Origin: DASTQL01 sp035462375
GTDB lineage: Bacteria; Actinomycetota; Actinomycetes; Jiangellales; Jiangellaceae
DNA length: 6,142 nucleotides
Assembly: GCA_035462375.1 (NCBI GenBank)
Contig: DATHUJ010000071.1
Location: 1 to 6,142 of the forward strand
Reading direction: 5' to 3'
Under the pieces are notes generated by a model that was given only the letters and a program-made list of their open reading frames with translations, made no database searches and was not told where the DNA came from. A program made the position numbers and the translations under genes. This document shows positions 1 to 5,536 of the stretch, piece after piece (the first letter of the stretch is position 1; the number at the start of each line of letters is the position of its first letter).

Positions 1-12
1 AGTTTCCGAATG

Positions 13-798
13 TCAGTGCGACAGCCCGTCGTGCTCGAGGTGGTCGCGGAAGTCGGCGAGGAAGCGGGCCAGCGGTGCACCGTCCACGATGTCGTGGTCG
101 GCCTGCACCGAGATGGACAGGTACTGCCGCGGCCCCAAGGATCCGTCGCGGTCGAAACCGGCGCGGGTTTCCAGGCCGCCGGCCAGCACGTCGAGTGTGT
201 GGACGAGGAACGGCAGGCCGAGCCCACCGCCACCGCCGTACATGCCGACGGAGGTGAGGCCGACGGTGCCCATGAGAGCCTTCTGCCGGTCCGGAAATCG
301 GCGCACGCTGCCCAGTAGCCGGCTGCGCAGCGGCGGGGGGAGCGCCAGGTACGCGCGTAGCGGTGTAGCGAGCGCGGCCGTCGGGCTGCGGTGAGGGTTT
401 GTCTTGACTGCCTGCACCTCGTCGTGGAGGTCATCCAAGGACCGCGACTGCACTGAACGCAGGACGTGGTTCATCGGGAAGGACTGTCCGCCGACGTCCA
501 CCTCAACGGACATGTTCATGTCCACGTCGTCGAAGATGACGACCCGGCCGCGCAGGTCGCGGGTGGCGTGCAGCCGCGGGTGCCGGGCGACCGCGCGAGC
601 GAGCGTGCCTGCCACGTACACGGTCAGCGACGGTCGCCCGCGAGCCCGGAGCACCGGGAGCACCTCGGAGACGTCGGCGGCGAACCACGCCGGGATCGCG
701 TGCCGCCGACTCGACGCTGCGCCGACGTCGACGATCACCTTCCGCAGAGCGGAATCTCGCTCATACCGTCGCGGCGCCGGCCCGTCCGGGTTTCCCAC
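13..798 (-). CDS. Stand-alone 2-oxoacid dehydrogenase acyltransferase (E2) catalytic-domain protein
   Basis: The protein is 261 aa from a GTG start. Its C-terminus carries DHDIVDG, which matches the HxxxDG active-site motif of the E2/chloramphenicol-acetyltransferase fold, with His235 and Asp239 as the expected catalytic pair. Upstream, residues 177-188 (GTVGLTSVGMYG) match the conserved strand-and-turn that E2 cores show as T-S-x-G-M-F/Y-G. No lipoyl domain, lipoyl-lysine motif or peripheral-subunit-binding domain is present, and no E1 or E3 gene lies nearby, so a role in a classical dehydrogenase complex is not supported; a CoA-dependent acyl transfer is the family expectation, with unknown substrate. 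The frame stays open upstream to 1212, but similarity to the family begins near residue 19 (RKVIVDV). The GTG at 798 lies 6 nt behind a promoter-like pair, so I chose it as a leaderless start; a start farther upstream is not excluded. Family assignment is firm, substrate unknown. Confidence 0.85.
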   Translation of the reverse strand: MGNPDGPAPRRYERDSALRKVIVDVGAASSRRHAIPAWFAADVSEVLPVLRARGRPSLTVYVAGTLARAVARHPRLHATRDLRGRVVIFDDVDMNMSVEVDVGGQSFPMNHVLRSVQSRSLDDLHDEVQAVKTNPHRSPTAALATPLRAYLALPPPLRSRLLGSVRRFPDRQKALMGTVGLTSVGMYGGGGGLGLPFLVHTLDVLAGGLETRAGFDRDGSLGPRQYLSISVQADHDIVDGAPLARFLADFRDHLEHDGLSH

Positions 799-804
799 AT
801 CCCT

Positions 805-833
805 AGCCTGAGCCTGGCCCCGGCTTACCGCAA
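805..833 (-). promoter_or_regulatory. Candidate leaderless promoter of the E2-like gene
   Basis: On the minus strand a TTGCGG box (833-828) is followed after 17 nt by CAGGCT (810-805), then 6 nt, then the GTG at 798. This spacing would place the transcription start on or beside the first base of the start codon, as is common for actinobacterial leaderless messages. Both boxes are only partial matches to consensus. There is no Shine-Dalgarno sequence at a useful distance. Confidence 0.4.
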
Positions 834-962
834 CGGACCGCCCCGATGTACCGGCCGAACGGCCCTCTGGGAAGGCGACCTCCGCCGCCTCCGTCGAACC
901 GAGTTGTCCCGCCAACATCTTCGTCACCAACGCGGTGATGACGACATGACGTCTAGCTACTT

Positions 963-1007
963 CCCCTGAAGAAGGGGGTGCGGCCGGGGACGGCCTGATG
1001 CCCGGCC
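963..1007. terminator. Cluster of GC-rich hairpins, possible terminator
   Basis: CCCC (963-966) can pair with GGGG (974-977) across a 7-nt loop. Next, GGCCGGG (982-988) is the exact reverse complement of CCCGGCC (1001-1007) with a 12-nt loop; the alternative GGCCG/CGGCC pairing (982-986 with 991-995) has a GGGA tetraloop. They lie just downstream of the transposase-like stop codon on the minus strand, where a terminator or the end of an insertion sequence would be expected. There is no T-run, so termination is inferred only from position and stem strength. Confidence 0.3.
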
Positions 1008-1043
1008 CCGGGTCGGGGGTTGTCGGGCTTGTGGGGAGGCGGG

Positions 1044-1100
1044 TCAGCCGGTCAGGGCGGCGATCTTGACCAGGTTGGCCTCGCCGGCCAGGGCCAGTGT
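1044..1100 (-). pseudogene. Probable transposase C-terminal remnant
   Basis: On the minus strand a frame ends with TLALAGEANLVKIAALTG and a TGA stop at 1046-1044. This helical, Leu/Ala-rich ending resembles the last residues of transposases common in actinobacterial insertion sequences. Going further upstream the same frame turns into unrelated, unstructured residues (from about 1101), so only about 18 codons remain. I cannot assign the IS family from so short a piece, and the call rests on recollection of the style of such tails, not on a catalytic motif. Confidence 0.35.
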
Positions 1101-1339
1101 GCACCCTCCCGATCGACTGTTGGCGGGGCCAAACAGGGGAGAAGGGGGATTGCAAAGTCGCGATAGCGAGCGTCGAGTGACCGAAGCCGCACACCTCTTG
1201 ACGGTCATTCATTAGCGGCGAAAAGGAGGCGCCTCTACCGCGCTCGCTTCGCCGGGGGATCGCTGGTCGTGCCGTGCCGGTGGCGCCGCCTTACCGTTCG
1301 GCCTCGGCCAGCACAAGTGGCTGGTCCGCCGGACCACCG

Positions 1340-1459
1340 CTCGACCTTCGTCAGCTGGAAGAACTCTGCGATCGTGAGCCCGACTGGCGCAGAGACGCAG
1401 GACGGGTCGCTGCGTACGCGACCCGGCACGTGGGCTGGCAGGAAGCGCAAGAGGTCGTG
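1340..1459 (+). pseudogene. Coding-like relic of unknown origin
   Basis: One frame reads as a plausible amphipathic protein segment of about 40 residues: a Leu/Glu-rich helix (LRQLEELCDREPDWRRD) followed by RVAAYATRHVGW. The regular spacing of Leu, Ala, Arg and three Trp residues is unlike the R/P/G-rich noise on both sides, where the frame loses this character. It is in frame with the nuclease-like gene but separated from its start by about 26 codons of low-complexity sequence, so I do not regard it as that protein's N-terminus. I do not recognise the family, and it may be chance. Confidence 0.2.
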
Positions 1460-1523
1460 GCACCCGGACCGCCGCCGCGGCGGGACGGCGGACGGAACCT
1501 CCGGCCTGTTGGGGGCCGCGCGG

Positions 1524-1529
1524 TATCGT
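1524..1529 (+). promoter_or_regulatory. Candidate -10 box for the nuclease-like gene
   Basis: TATCGT fits the TAnnnT pattern and lies 8 nt before the ATG at 1538. No Shine-Dalgarno sequence precedes that ATG, so a leaderless or near-leaderless transcript is the simplest reading. I could not find a convincing -35 box at 16-19 nt upstream. Confidence 0.35.
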
Positions 1530-1537
1530 GTCGAGCG

Positions 1538-2494
1538 ATGACGACCGAAATCAAGAACTGGGAGATCGTAGACGGTCGGCTGGTGCCCGTTGACAGCCGA
1601 CTCGCCGATTACGGCAGGAGAGAGGCACTCGATCTCGAATCGTGGCTGGAGAGCGATCCTTCCATCATTCGACCTGGCCTAAAGATCATCGGTCGGCAAG
1701 TTCTCACTCGGTCGGGTCCGCTGGATCTGTTGGCGATTGACCGCACAGGCAGTGTCGTGGTGATCGAGCTGAAGCGTGATCGGCTTCCTCGTGAAGCGCT
1801 CGCCCAGGCGATCGATTACGCGGCCGACGTTGCGACATGGAGCCTCGACAAGCTGGGTGAGGTGTGCGCGAGCTATCGCGGAGAGACCTTGGAGGACGTC
1901 CTCAGTAACGCCTTCCCAGATATCGACCTCGAGAGTCTCACCATCAACGGCGCTCAGCGCATCGCGTTGGTCGGATTCGCGCTTGAGCCAGCTCTTGAAC
2001 GGATGATCGAATGGCTGTCGGAAGCATACGGCGTGGCCATCAACGCCGTCGTGCTCAAGTACATCCGAACGGCGAACGGCGCCGAGATACTGACTCGATC
2101 GGCCGTCATCTCAGAGGAGGAAGAGGAAGTCCGCACCGCGGGAAGGAAGTTCAAGATCCCCATGTCCGACGAGCCCGGTACGTACCCCAAGGATCAGCTA
2201 CGTGGGCTCCTAGTCGAGTATCTCTCCCGCAATCTCGTCACGATTGGATGGATCAGGGATCTACTTCTCCCTGAGTGCCTGCAGCGACCGACGGTGACGA
2301 GGGACCAGCTAAAGGACCTCGTGGCTCAAACGGAGTCCGCGGAGGCCAGGAAGGTAGGGCTGGCGCTCGGCTCGCTCTCGGTCCAGCTGGGGAGAAAGGA
2401 GAACGACTTCCTCCGCCAGGTTCTTGGCTACGTTATCCCGACCATCCGTGGGAGAAGGATGATTTCTTCGTCCGACCAGAGCACCGTGAGCTAG
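1538..2494 (+). CDS. PD-(D/E)XK nuclease-like protein, NucS/DUF91 type, C-terminus frameshifted
   Basis: The 318-aa product has a PD-(D/E)XK nuclease core: Gly60 and Asp63 (GPLDLLAID) and Glu77-x-Lys79 (VVVIELKRDR), followed by Gln90-xxx-Tyr94 (QAIDY), which fits the QxxxY motif of RecB-like nucleases. Glu34 and Glu38 in the preceding helix could complete the metal site. This arrangement is that of the catalytic domain of NucS/EndoMS and of many uncharacterised DUF91-like proteins; the protein lacks an obvious NucS N-terminal DNA-binding domain, so it is not the mismatch enzyme itself. A stretch of five Glu (193-197) probably marks a linker before a C-terminal helical domain. After Tyr298 the frame appears to be lost: the family-like ending continues in another frame (2434-2577). 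GC is lower and codon choice more relaxed than in neighbouring genes, suggesting acquisition by transfer. A start at 1538 was preferred to the in-frame 1274 because homologous-looking sequence begins there. Substrate unknown; a role in DNA defence or repair is inference. Confidence 0.75.
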   Translation: MTTEIKNWEIVDGRLVPVDSRLADYGRREALDLESWLESDPSIIRPGLKIIGRQVLTRSGPLDLLAIDRTGSVVVIELKRDRLPREALAQAIDYAADVATWSLDKLGEVCASYRGETLEDVLSNAFPDIDLESLTINGAQRIALVGFALEPALERMIEWLSEAYGVAINAVVLKYIRTANGAEILTRSAVISEEEEEVRTAGRKFKIPMSDEPGTYPKDQLRGLLVEYLSRNLVTIGWIRDLLLPECLQRPTVTRDQLKDLVAQTESAEARKVGLALGSLSVQLGRKENDFLRQVLGYVIPTIRGRRMISSSDQSTVS

Positions 2495-2577
2495 TCGCCC
2501 AAGTCTTGGACGAGGTGCGCGCCGATAGGTCCGGACCGACGGGGCTCACGGACGTATCTGCCTCCCAACAGGATTGA
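2434..2577 (+). pseudogene. Out-of-frame C-terminal tail of the nuclease-like gene
   Basis: Reading from 2434 in the -1 frame gives 47 residues beginning YPDHPWEKDDFFVR and continuing into a helix (ELVAQVLDEVRAD) before a TGA. This reads like a genuine protein end, while the in-frame ending of the gene (VIPTIRGRR then Ser/Thr-rich) does not. Joining residue 298 of the upstream frame to this tail needs one extra base at about 2432-2433 and would give a protein of roughly 346 aa. I see no slippery heptamer at the junction, so a one-base deletion or a sequencing error is more likely than programmed frameshifting. Confidence 0.6.
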
Positions 2578-2597
2578 CAGTGAGGCTTGCGCTCGTC

Positions 2598-2619
2598 GGT
2601 CTGCAGTGGTCTGCAGTGG
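2598..2619 (+). repeat. Short tandem repeat, 10-bp unit twice
   Basis: The unit GGTCTGCAGT occurs twice in direct succession (2598-2607, 2608-2617) and is followed by another GG. Each unit contains the palindrome CTGCAG. It lies in the non-coding gap after the displaced nuclease tail; it may be a slippage duplication and has no evident function. Confidence 0.7.
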
Positions 2620-2748
2620 CCAACCGGTTCCCCGGCCAATCGCGATGCTCGCTCATCTCTCTACCTCTCGATCCGTGAGTCTTGCTGGTAGCCATGGCAC
2701 GCATGCGGCAAGACAGCCGCTTCGCGGCGAAATGACGGCACTCCACGG

Positions 2749-2774
2749 AGCGATCGAAGGGTGGTCCGATCGCT
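2749..2774. terminator. Inverted repeat between convergent genes, candidate bidirectional terminator
   Basis: AGCGATCG (2749-2756) and CGATCGCT (2767-2774) are perfect reverse complements separated by a 10-nt loop. The element lies 27 bases past the stop codon of the minus-strand membrane protein gene and downstream of the plus-strand nuclease-like gene, the expected place for a shared terminator. There is no T-run. A smaller perfect hairpin, GCCGC-TTC-GCGGC, stands at 2716-2728. The remaining part of the 2578-2800 gap shows nothing I can name. Confidence 0.4.
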
Positions 2775-2800
2775 GTCCTCTGCACGACTGACCGTCCGGC

Positions 2801-3502
2801 CTACGCCGTTCGAGCCACCTCGCCGGTCGTCGCGGTCGGGGTCAGCTCGGCGGTGCGTGCGATGCGCCGGCCCAGGATGCCGAACGCGAACATCACCGGC
2901 AGCGCGGCGCCGCCCATGGAGGTGACCTGGAGGAACCCGAGGGCCAGCGGGATGATCAGTGCCAGCAGGAGCGCCGCTGACGCCGGCCGGAACCGCTTGG
3001 CCAGCAGGGTGATGCCCAGCACCGTCGAACCGAGCAGGGTCAGCAGCAGGCCGGGCAAGGTCACCGCGAATGCGACCGTGAAGAGCATCGCCTCGATGCC
3101 GTCACCGTTGTAGTCGCCGGTCCACTGCGTCCAGTAGTCGAGGAAGACCCCCACGCATGCGATCACGTACCCGGTGATCGCGAACCGCCAGGCCCACGTC
3201 TCGAAACGCACCGGCTCGCGGCGCCGGTAGACGACGAAGGCGCAGAGCGTGAAGGCGAGGAACACCGGGAACCAGATCTTCCCGTAGGTGATGTAGACGA
3301 TGTCCGGGTCCGCCCAGTCGAGCAGCGGCCGGAGTGCGTCCGCGGCCGGCTCGGCCCACGCAGCGGTCAGCGGCAGCTCGAGGTCCTCCCTGCCGTCGGC
3401 AGTCTCGAAGCGGGCGAGGGCGTGCAGCTGCCCCACCACCAGGCCCACCCAGGCCATCACCCATGCGAAGCGGCCGATCTCGCGGTCGTGTCCAGTCAGC
3501 AT
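2801..3502 (-). CDS. Six-helix membrane protein of unknown function
   Basis: The product is 233 aa. Hydrophobic segments at about residues 12-30, 76-92, 107-123, 140-165, 174-192 and 196-211 predict six membrane helices. There is no cleavable signal peptide; the N-terminus is short and charged and leads straight into the first helix. The loop between helices 1 and 2 is acidic and probably extracytoplasmic or cytoplasmic depending on topology I cannot settle. Before helix 4 the loop contains DYNGDG (130-135), reminiscent of a DxNxDG calcium-binding loop, but the hydrophobic residue of a true EF-hand is displaced by one, so this is only suggestive. The C-terminal 20 residues are Thr/Ala-rich and look disordered. 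The start was chosen at 3502 because an AGGAGG ribosome-binding site stands 4 nt before it; the frame is open much farther upstream but that part is low-complexity and overlaps the divergent kinase gene. I do not recognise a named family. It is divergent from the two-component operon. Confidence 0.75.
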   Translation of the reverse strand: MLTGHDREIGRFAWVMAWVGLVVGQLHALARFETADGREDLELPLTAAWAEPAADALRPLLDWADPDIVYITYGKIWFPVFLAFTLCAFVVYRRREPVRFETWAWRFAITGYVIACVGVFLDYWTQWTGDYNGDGIEAMLFTVAFAVTLPGLLLTLLGSTVLGITLLAKRFRPASAALLLALIIPLALGFLQVTSMGGAALPVMFAFGILGRRIARTAELTPTATTGEVARTA

Positions 3503-3506
3503 CTCT

Positions 3507-3512
3507 CCTCCT
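3507..3512 (-). promoter_or_regulatory. Strong ribosome-binding site deciding the membrane protein start
   Basis: On the minus strand AGGAGG, inside a longer GAGGAGGAGAG run, stands 4 nt before the ATG at 3502. It is the best Shine-Dalgarno match in the window and fixes the start of the membrane protein against the long upstream open frame. Confidence 0.7.
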
Positions 3513-3629
3513 CGGTAGGACGGGTCGCGATCACCGCGAGCCTCGTCCCGGCACCGGCCTCGCGTCGTCAACCGCTGGGTCCCTTCCGTCTCCACCCTTG
3601 GTTGGACGCCCGGTACGCCCCGGGCGCCG

Positions 3630-3635
3630 TAGCCT
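3630..3635 (+). promoter_or_regulatory. Candidate -10 box for the two-component operon, leaderless
   Basis: TAGCCT matches TAnnnT and is separated by exactly 6 nt from the kinase GTG at 3642, the same spacing as the box before the E2-like gene. No Shine-Dalgarno sequence precedes the GTG. A TTGGAC sequence at 3602-3607 resembles a -35 box but the 22-nt spacing is too long for a standard promoter, so activation by a regulator, possibly the operon's own response regulator, is conceivable. Confidence 0.4.
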
Positions 3636-3641
3636 CGGGTC

Positions 3642-4751
3642 GTGGAGGCTCGCATCGGCTGGCGAGACGCCTCGATCCCGGTGCTCGTGCTGGTGGTCGG
3701 GGTGGCGGAGCTGGCTTCGCTGGGTACGTCGGGCTGGCTCGCCGCGGCCGGGCTCGAGGCCGTCGCCGCCGCTCTGCTCGTGCTCCGGCGGACCGCCCCG
3801 TTGCTCGCCGTCCCCGCCTCGGCCATCGTCCTGATGGGGATCCCGCTGACGGGCACCGAGATGGAGGAGGCGGCGACCCCCATCGTCTTCTACGTGCTCG
3901 GGATCTACAGCCTGGGCCGGTATCCGTCACGGCGCGGCGGGCTGGTCGCGGCGGCCGTGACACTGCTGCTCGTCATGGTCGACACGTGGCAGGCCGAGGA
4001 CAGCGGGGACGTGACCGACGTGATCTTTGTGCTCGCGCTGGCGATCCCGCCGTTCGTGTTCGGGCGGATCACCCGCAAGCTGGCCGAGCAGTCCGCTCAG
4101 ATCGCCCAGCAAACCGAGCAGATCCGGGAGCAGGCGGTGCGCGCCGAGCGGGACCGGATCGCCCGCGAGCTGCACGACGAGATCGCGCACTCGGTCAGCG
4201 CCATGGTCGTCCAGACCGCCGCCGCACAGGACCTGGTGAGGACCTCGCCCGACCGGGCCCTGGCGCTGCTGGAGTCGGTGGCCGAGACCGGTCGCCGTAC
4301 CCTCGCCGAGACCGGCCGGCTGCTGCGCCTGGTCCGCGACGAGTCCGACGAGCTCGGCATGCATCCCGCGCCCGGGCTGGCCGACCTGCCGGCGCTCCTT
4401 GATGAGATGCGTTCGGCGGGCCTGACCGTCGACGCGTCGGTCTCCCCGCCGGCGGGGCCGTTGCCCGGCGGCGTCGACTTGTCGACGTACCGGATCGTCC
4501 AGGAGGCCTTGACTAACGCCCTGCGGTACGGCGATGGCGCCGCGCGCCTTGTCGTCGACGCGCACCCTGATGAGCTCCGCATCGAGTGCTCGAACCGGAT
4601 CGGCCACCCGTCGTCGACAGGATCCGGGCTCGGGCTCACCGGCATGGCCGAGCGGGTCTCGCTGCTCGGGGGCACGGTGCATCACGGCCCGACCGGCGGC
4701 AGGTACCAGGTGGATGTGCGGATCCCGCTTCCCACGGCGGTGGCGCCGTGA
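3642..4751 (+). CDS. NarL-type sensor histidine kinase (HisKA_3 family)
   Basis: The 369-aa kinase should sense a signal at the membrane, autophosphorylate on histidine and pass the phosphate to the regulator encoded next. The N-terminal 140 residues hold about four to five hydrophobic helices (about 11-30, 32-49, 52-70, 80-92, 100-116, 126-142) with almost no extracytoplasmic sensor domain, typical of kinases that sense within the membrane or through a partner protein. A coiled coil follows (about 144-172, repeated Q/E and hydrophobics), then the HisKA_3 dimerisation motif with phospho-acceptor His178 in RELHDEIAHS. The HATPase_c domain shows the N-box around Asn292 (QEALTNALRY) and a G-box GSGLGLTGM (327-335) followed by AERVSLLGG. 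Length is normal for the family and the frame is clean. The last codons overlap the regulator start by GTGA. The signal cannot be read from the sequence. Confidence 0.93.
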   Translation: MEARIGWRDASIPVLVLVVGVAELASLGTSGWLAAAGLEAVAAALLVLRRTAPLLAVPASAIVLMGIPLTGTEMEEAATPIVFYVLGIYSLGRYPSRRGGLVAAAVTLLLVMVDTWQAEDSGDVTDVIFVLALAIPPFVFGRITRKLAEQSAQIAQQTEQIREQAVRAERDRIARELHDEIAHSVSAMVVQTAAAQDLVRTSPDRALALLESVAETGRRTLAETGRLLRLVRDESDELGMHPAPGLADLPALLDEMRSAGLTVDASVSPPAGPLPGGVDLSTYRIVQEALTNALRYGDGAARLVVDAHPDELRIECSNRIGHPSSTGSGLGLTGMAERVSLLGGTVHHGPTGGRYQVDVRIPLPTAVAP

Positions 4752-5437
4752 CGACGGTGGTGATCGCCGACGACCAGGAGCTCGTGCGCACCGGACTGCA
4801 ACTCGTGCTCGAGGCCCGTGGGTGCGCCGTGGTCGGTGCCGCCGCCAACGGCCGGGAGGCCGTGGATGTGGTCCGCCGGACCGTGCCCGACGTGGTGCTG
4901 ATGGACATCCGGATGCCGGTGCTCGACGGGATCGCCGCCACCCACGAGCTCACCAAGGCGGGGCTGCCGAGCCGGGTCCTCGTGCTCACGACGTACGACC
5001 TGGACCGCTACGTCTACGACGCCCTTGCCGCGGGCGCTGCCGGCTTCTTGCTGAAGGCGACGCCTCCGGACCGGCTCGTCGAGGGCATCCGGACGGTTGC
5101 GGCCGGGGAGGCGCTGCTCGCGCCGACGCTCACCAAGCGCCTGATCGAGGAGTACCTCCGGCAACCGCCGCCGGTCGAGGGTGTGCCGGACCAACTGGCG
5201 ACGCTCACCGAGCGTGAGCGGGAGGTGCTGGCGCTGATGGCACGTGGCCGCTCTAACGACGAGATCGCCGGCGACCTCGTCGTCGCGCCCGCAACCGTGA
5301 AGACCCACGTCAACCGGGTGCTCGCCAAGCTGGGCGCTGCAACGCGGGTGCAGGCGGTGGTGCGGGCCTACGAGTGCGGGCTGGTGCGGCCAGGCGGGTC
5401 CGTTGCCGAGCGGACCGCGGACGGAGGGCGCAGGTGA
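4748..5437 (+). CDS. LuxR/NarL-family response regulator
   Basis: The 229-aa protein has an N-terminal receiver domain and a C-terminal LuxR-type helix-turn-helix. Receiver residues are all present: the acidic pair Asp8/Asp9 (IADDQ), phospho-acceptor Asp53 (VVLMDIRMP), Thr81 or Thr82 (VLVLTTYD) and Lys103 (FLLKA). The DNA-binding domain begins at about residue 152 (LTEREREVLALMARG), contains SNDEIAGDLVVAPATVKTHV as recognition region and ends near 205. All elements for phosphorylation-dependent activation are thus intact. The start is the GTG at 4748, which overlaps the kinase stop in a GTGA arrangement, implying translational coupling and partnership with that kinase; the open frame extends upstream only as a shadow inside the kinase. 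The C-terminal 15 residues after the HTH are a charged, probably disordered tail. It likely regulates its own operon and perhaps the divergent membrane protein gene, an inference from position. Confidence 0.94.
   Translation: MTTVVIADDQELVRTGLQLVLEARGCAVVGAAANGREAVDVVRRTVPDVVLMDIRMPVLDGIAATHELTKAGLPSRVLVLTTYDLDRYVYDALAAGAAGFLLKATPPDRLVEGIRTVAAGEALLAPTLTKRLIEEYLRQPPPVEGVPDQLATLTEREREVLALMARGRSNDEIAGDLVVAPATVKTHVNRVLAKLGAATRVQAVVRAYECGLVRPGGSVAERTADGGRR
5423..5428 (+). promoter_or_regulatory. Ribosome-binding site for the truncated third operon gene
   Basis: GGAGGG stands 5 nt before the GTG at 5434, inside the end of the response regulator gene. Together with the GTGA stop/start overlap it shows that a third, translationally coupled cistron once began here. 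Confidence 0.6.
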
Positions 5438-5536
5438 CCCGCCGGACGGTAGGAATGGTCGGCGGCGGGATCCTCGGGCTTGCCGGTGGCCCGCGAGATA
5501 GCGCGCCGGGAGCCGGGAACCCGCGTGGTCGCCTTG
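5434..5536 (+). pseudogene. lhgO: Truncated, frameshifted head of an FAD-dependent oxidoreductase (L-2-hydroxyglutarate oxidase-like)
   Basis: From the GTG at 5434 the frame reads VTRRTVGMVGGGILGLA, an N-terminal Rossmann FAD-binding motif (GGGIxGLA). At 5485-5486 one G too many shifts the frame; from 5486 the continuation reads VAREIARREPGTRVVAL, exactly the helix and second strand expected after the glycine loop. Joined, the two halves closely resemble the start of L-2-hydroxyglutarate oxidase (LhgO), an FAD enzyme that oxidises L-2-hydroxyglutarate to 2-oxoglutarate. The similarity stops at about 5536: the usual E-K-x-x-x-x-x-x-HQTGHNSG segment is absent, so over 90% of the gene is missing. 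The gene overlapped the regulator by GTGA and had its own ribosome-binding site, so it was once the third member of the operon. LhgO is my best match, but other DAO-fold oxidases begin similarly. Confidence 0.65.

Larger units (their letters stand above)
799..1537. other. Long gene-free stretch with hairpins and mobile-element relics
   Basis: I see no intact gene in these 739 bases. Open frames on both strands cross it (in-frame extensions of the flanking genes), but their translations are low-complexity, rich in R, P, G and S, and look like artefacts of high GC. What can be picked out is a promoter-like pair for the E2-like gene (805-833), GC-rich hairpins at 963-1007, a transposase-like C-terminal tail (1044-1100), a coding-like relic (1340-1459) and a -10-like box (1524-1529) before the nuclease gene. 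The mixture suggests a site that has received and lost mobile DNA. Confidence 0.6.

Noticed and set aside
13..1212. A 399-aa protein starting at 1212 on the minus strand
   Set aside because: The first 138 residues are low-complexity and cross the transposase-like tail and hairpins; E2-core similarity begins only after the GTG at 798.
2420..2440. Programmed -1 ribosomal frameshifting in the nuclease-like gene
   Set aside because: No X-XXY-YYZ slippery heptamer is present and no clear downstream stem was seen; a deletion or read error explains it more simply.
1274..2494. A 406-aa nuclease starting at 1274
   Set aside because: The extra 88 residues are R/P/G-rich and not protein-like near the junction; the ATG at 1538 has a -10-like box directly before it.
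3566..3571. TTGACG on the minus strand as -35 box of the membrane protein gene
   Set aside because: No TAnnnT-like box lies 16-19 nt downstream, so a promoter could not be supported.
2801..3883. A 360-aa form of the membrane protein
   Set aside because: The extension is Ser/Thr/Arg-rich, overlaps the divergent kinase gene and ignores the strong AGGAGG site before 3502.
4586..4747. An upstream start for the response regulator
   Set aside because: The receiver domain begins right after the GTG at 4748, which overlaps the kinase stop; the upstream part is out-of-frame kinase sequence.
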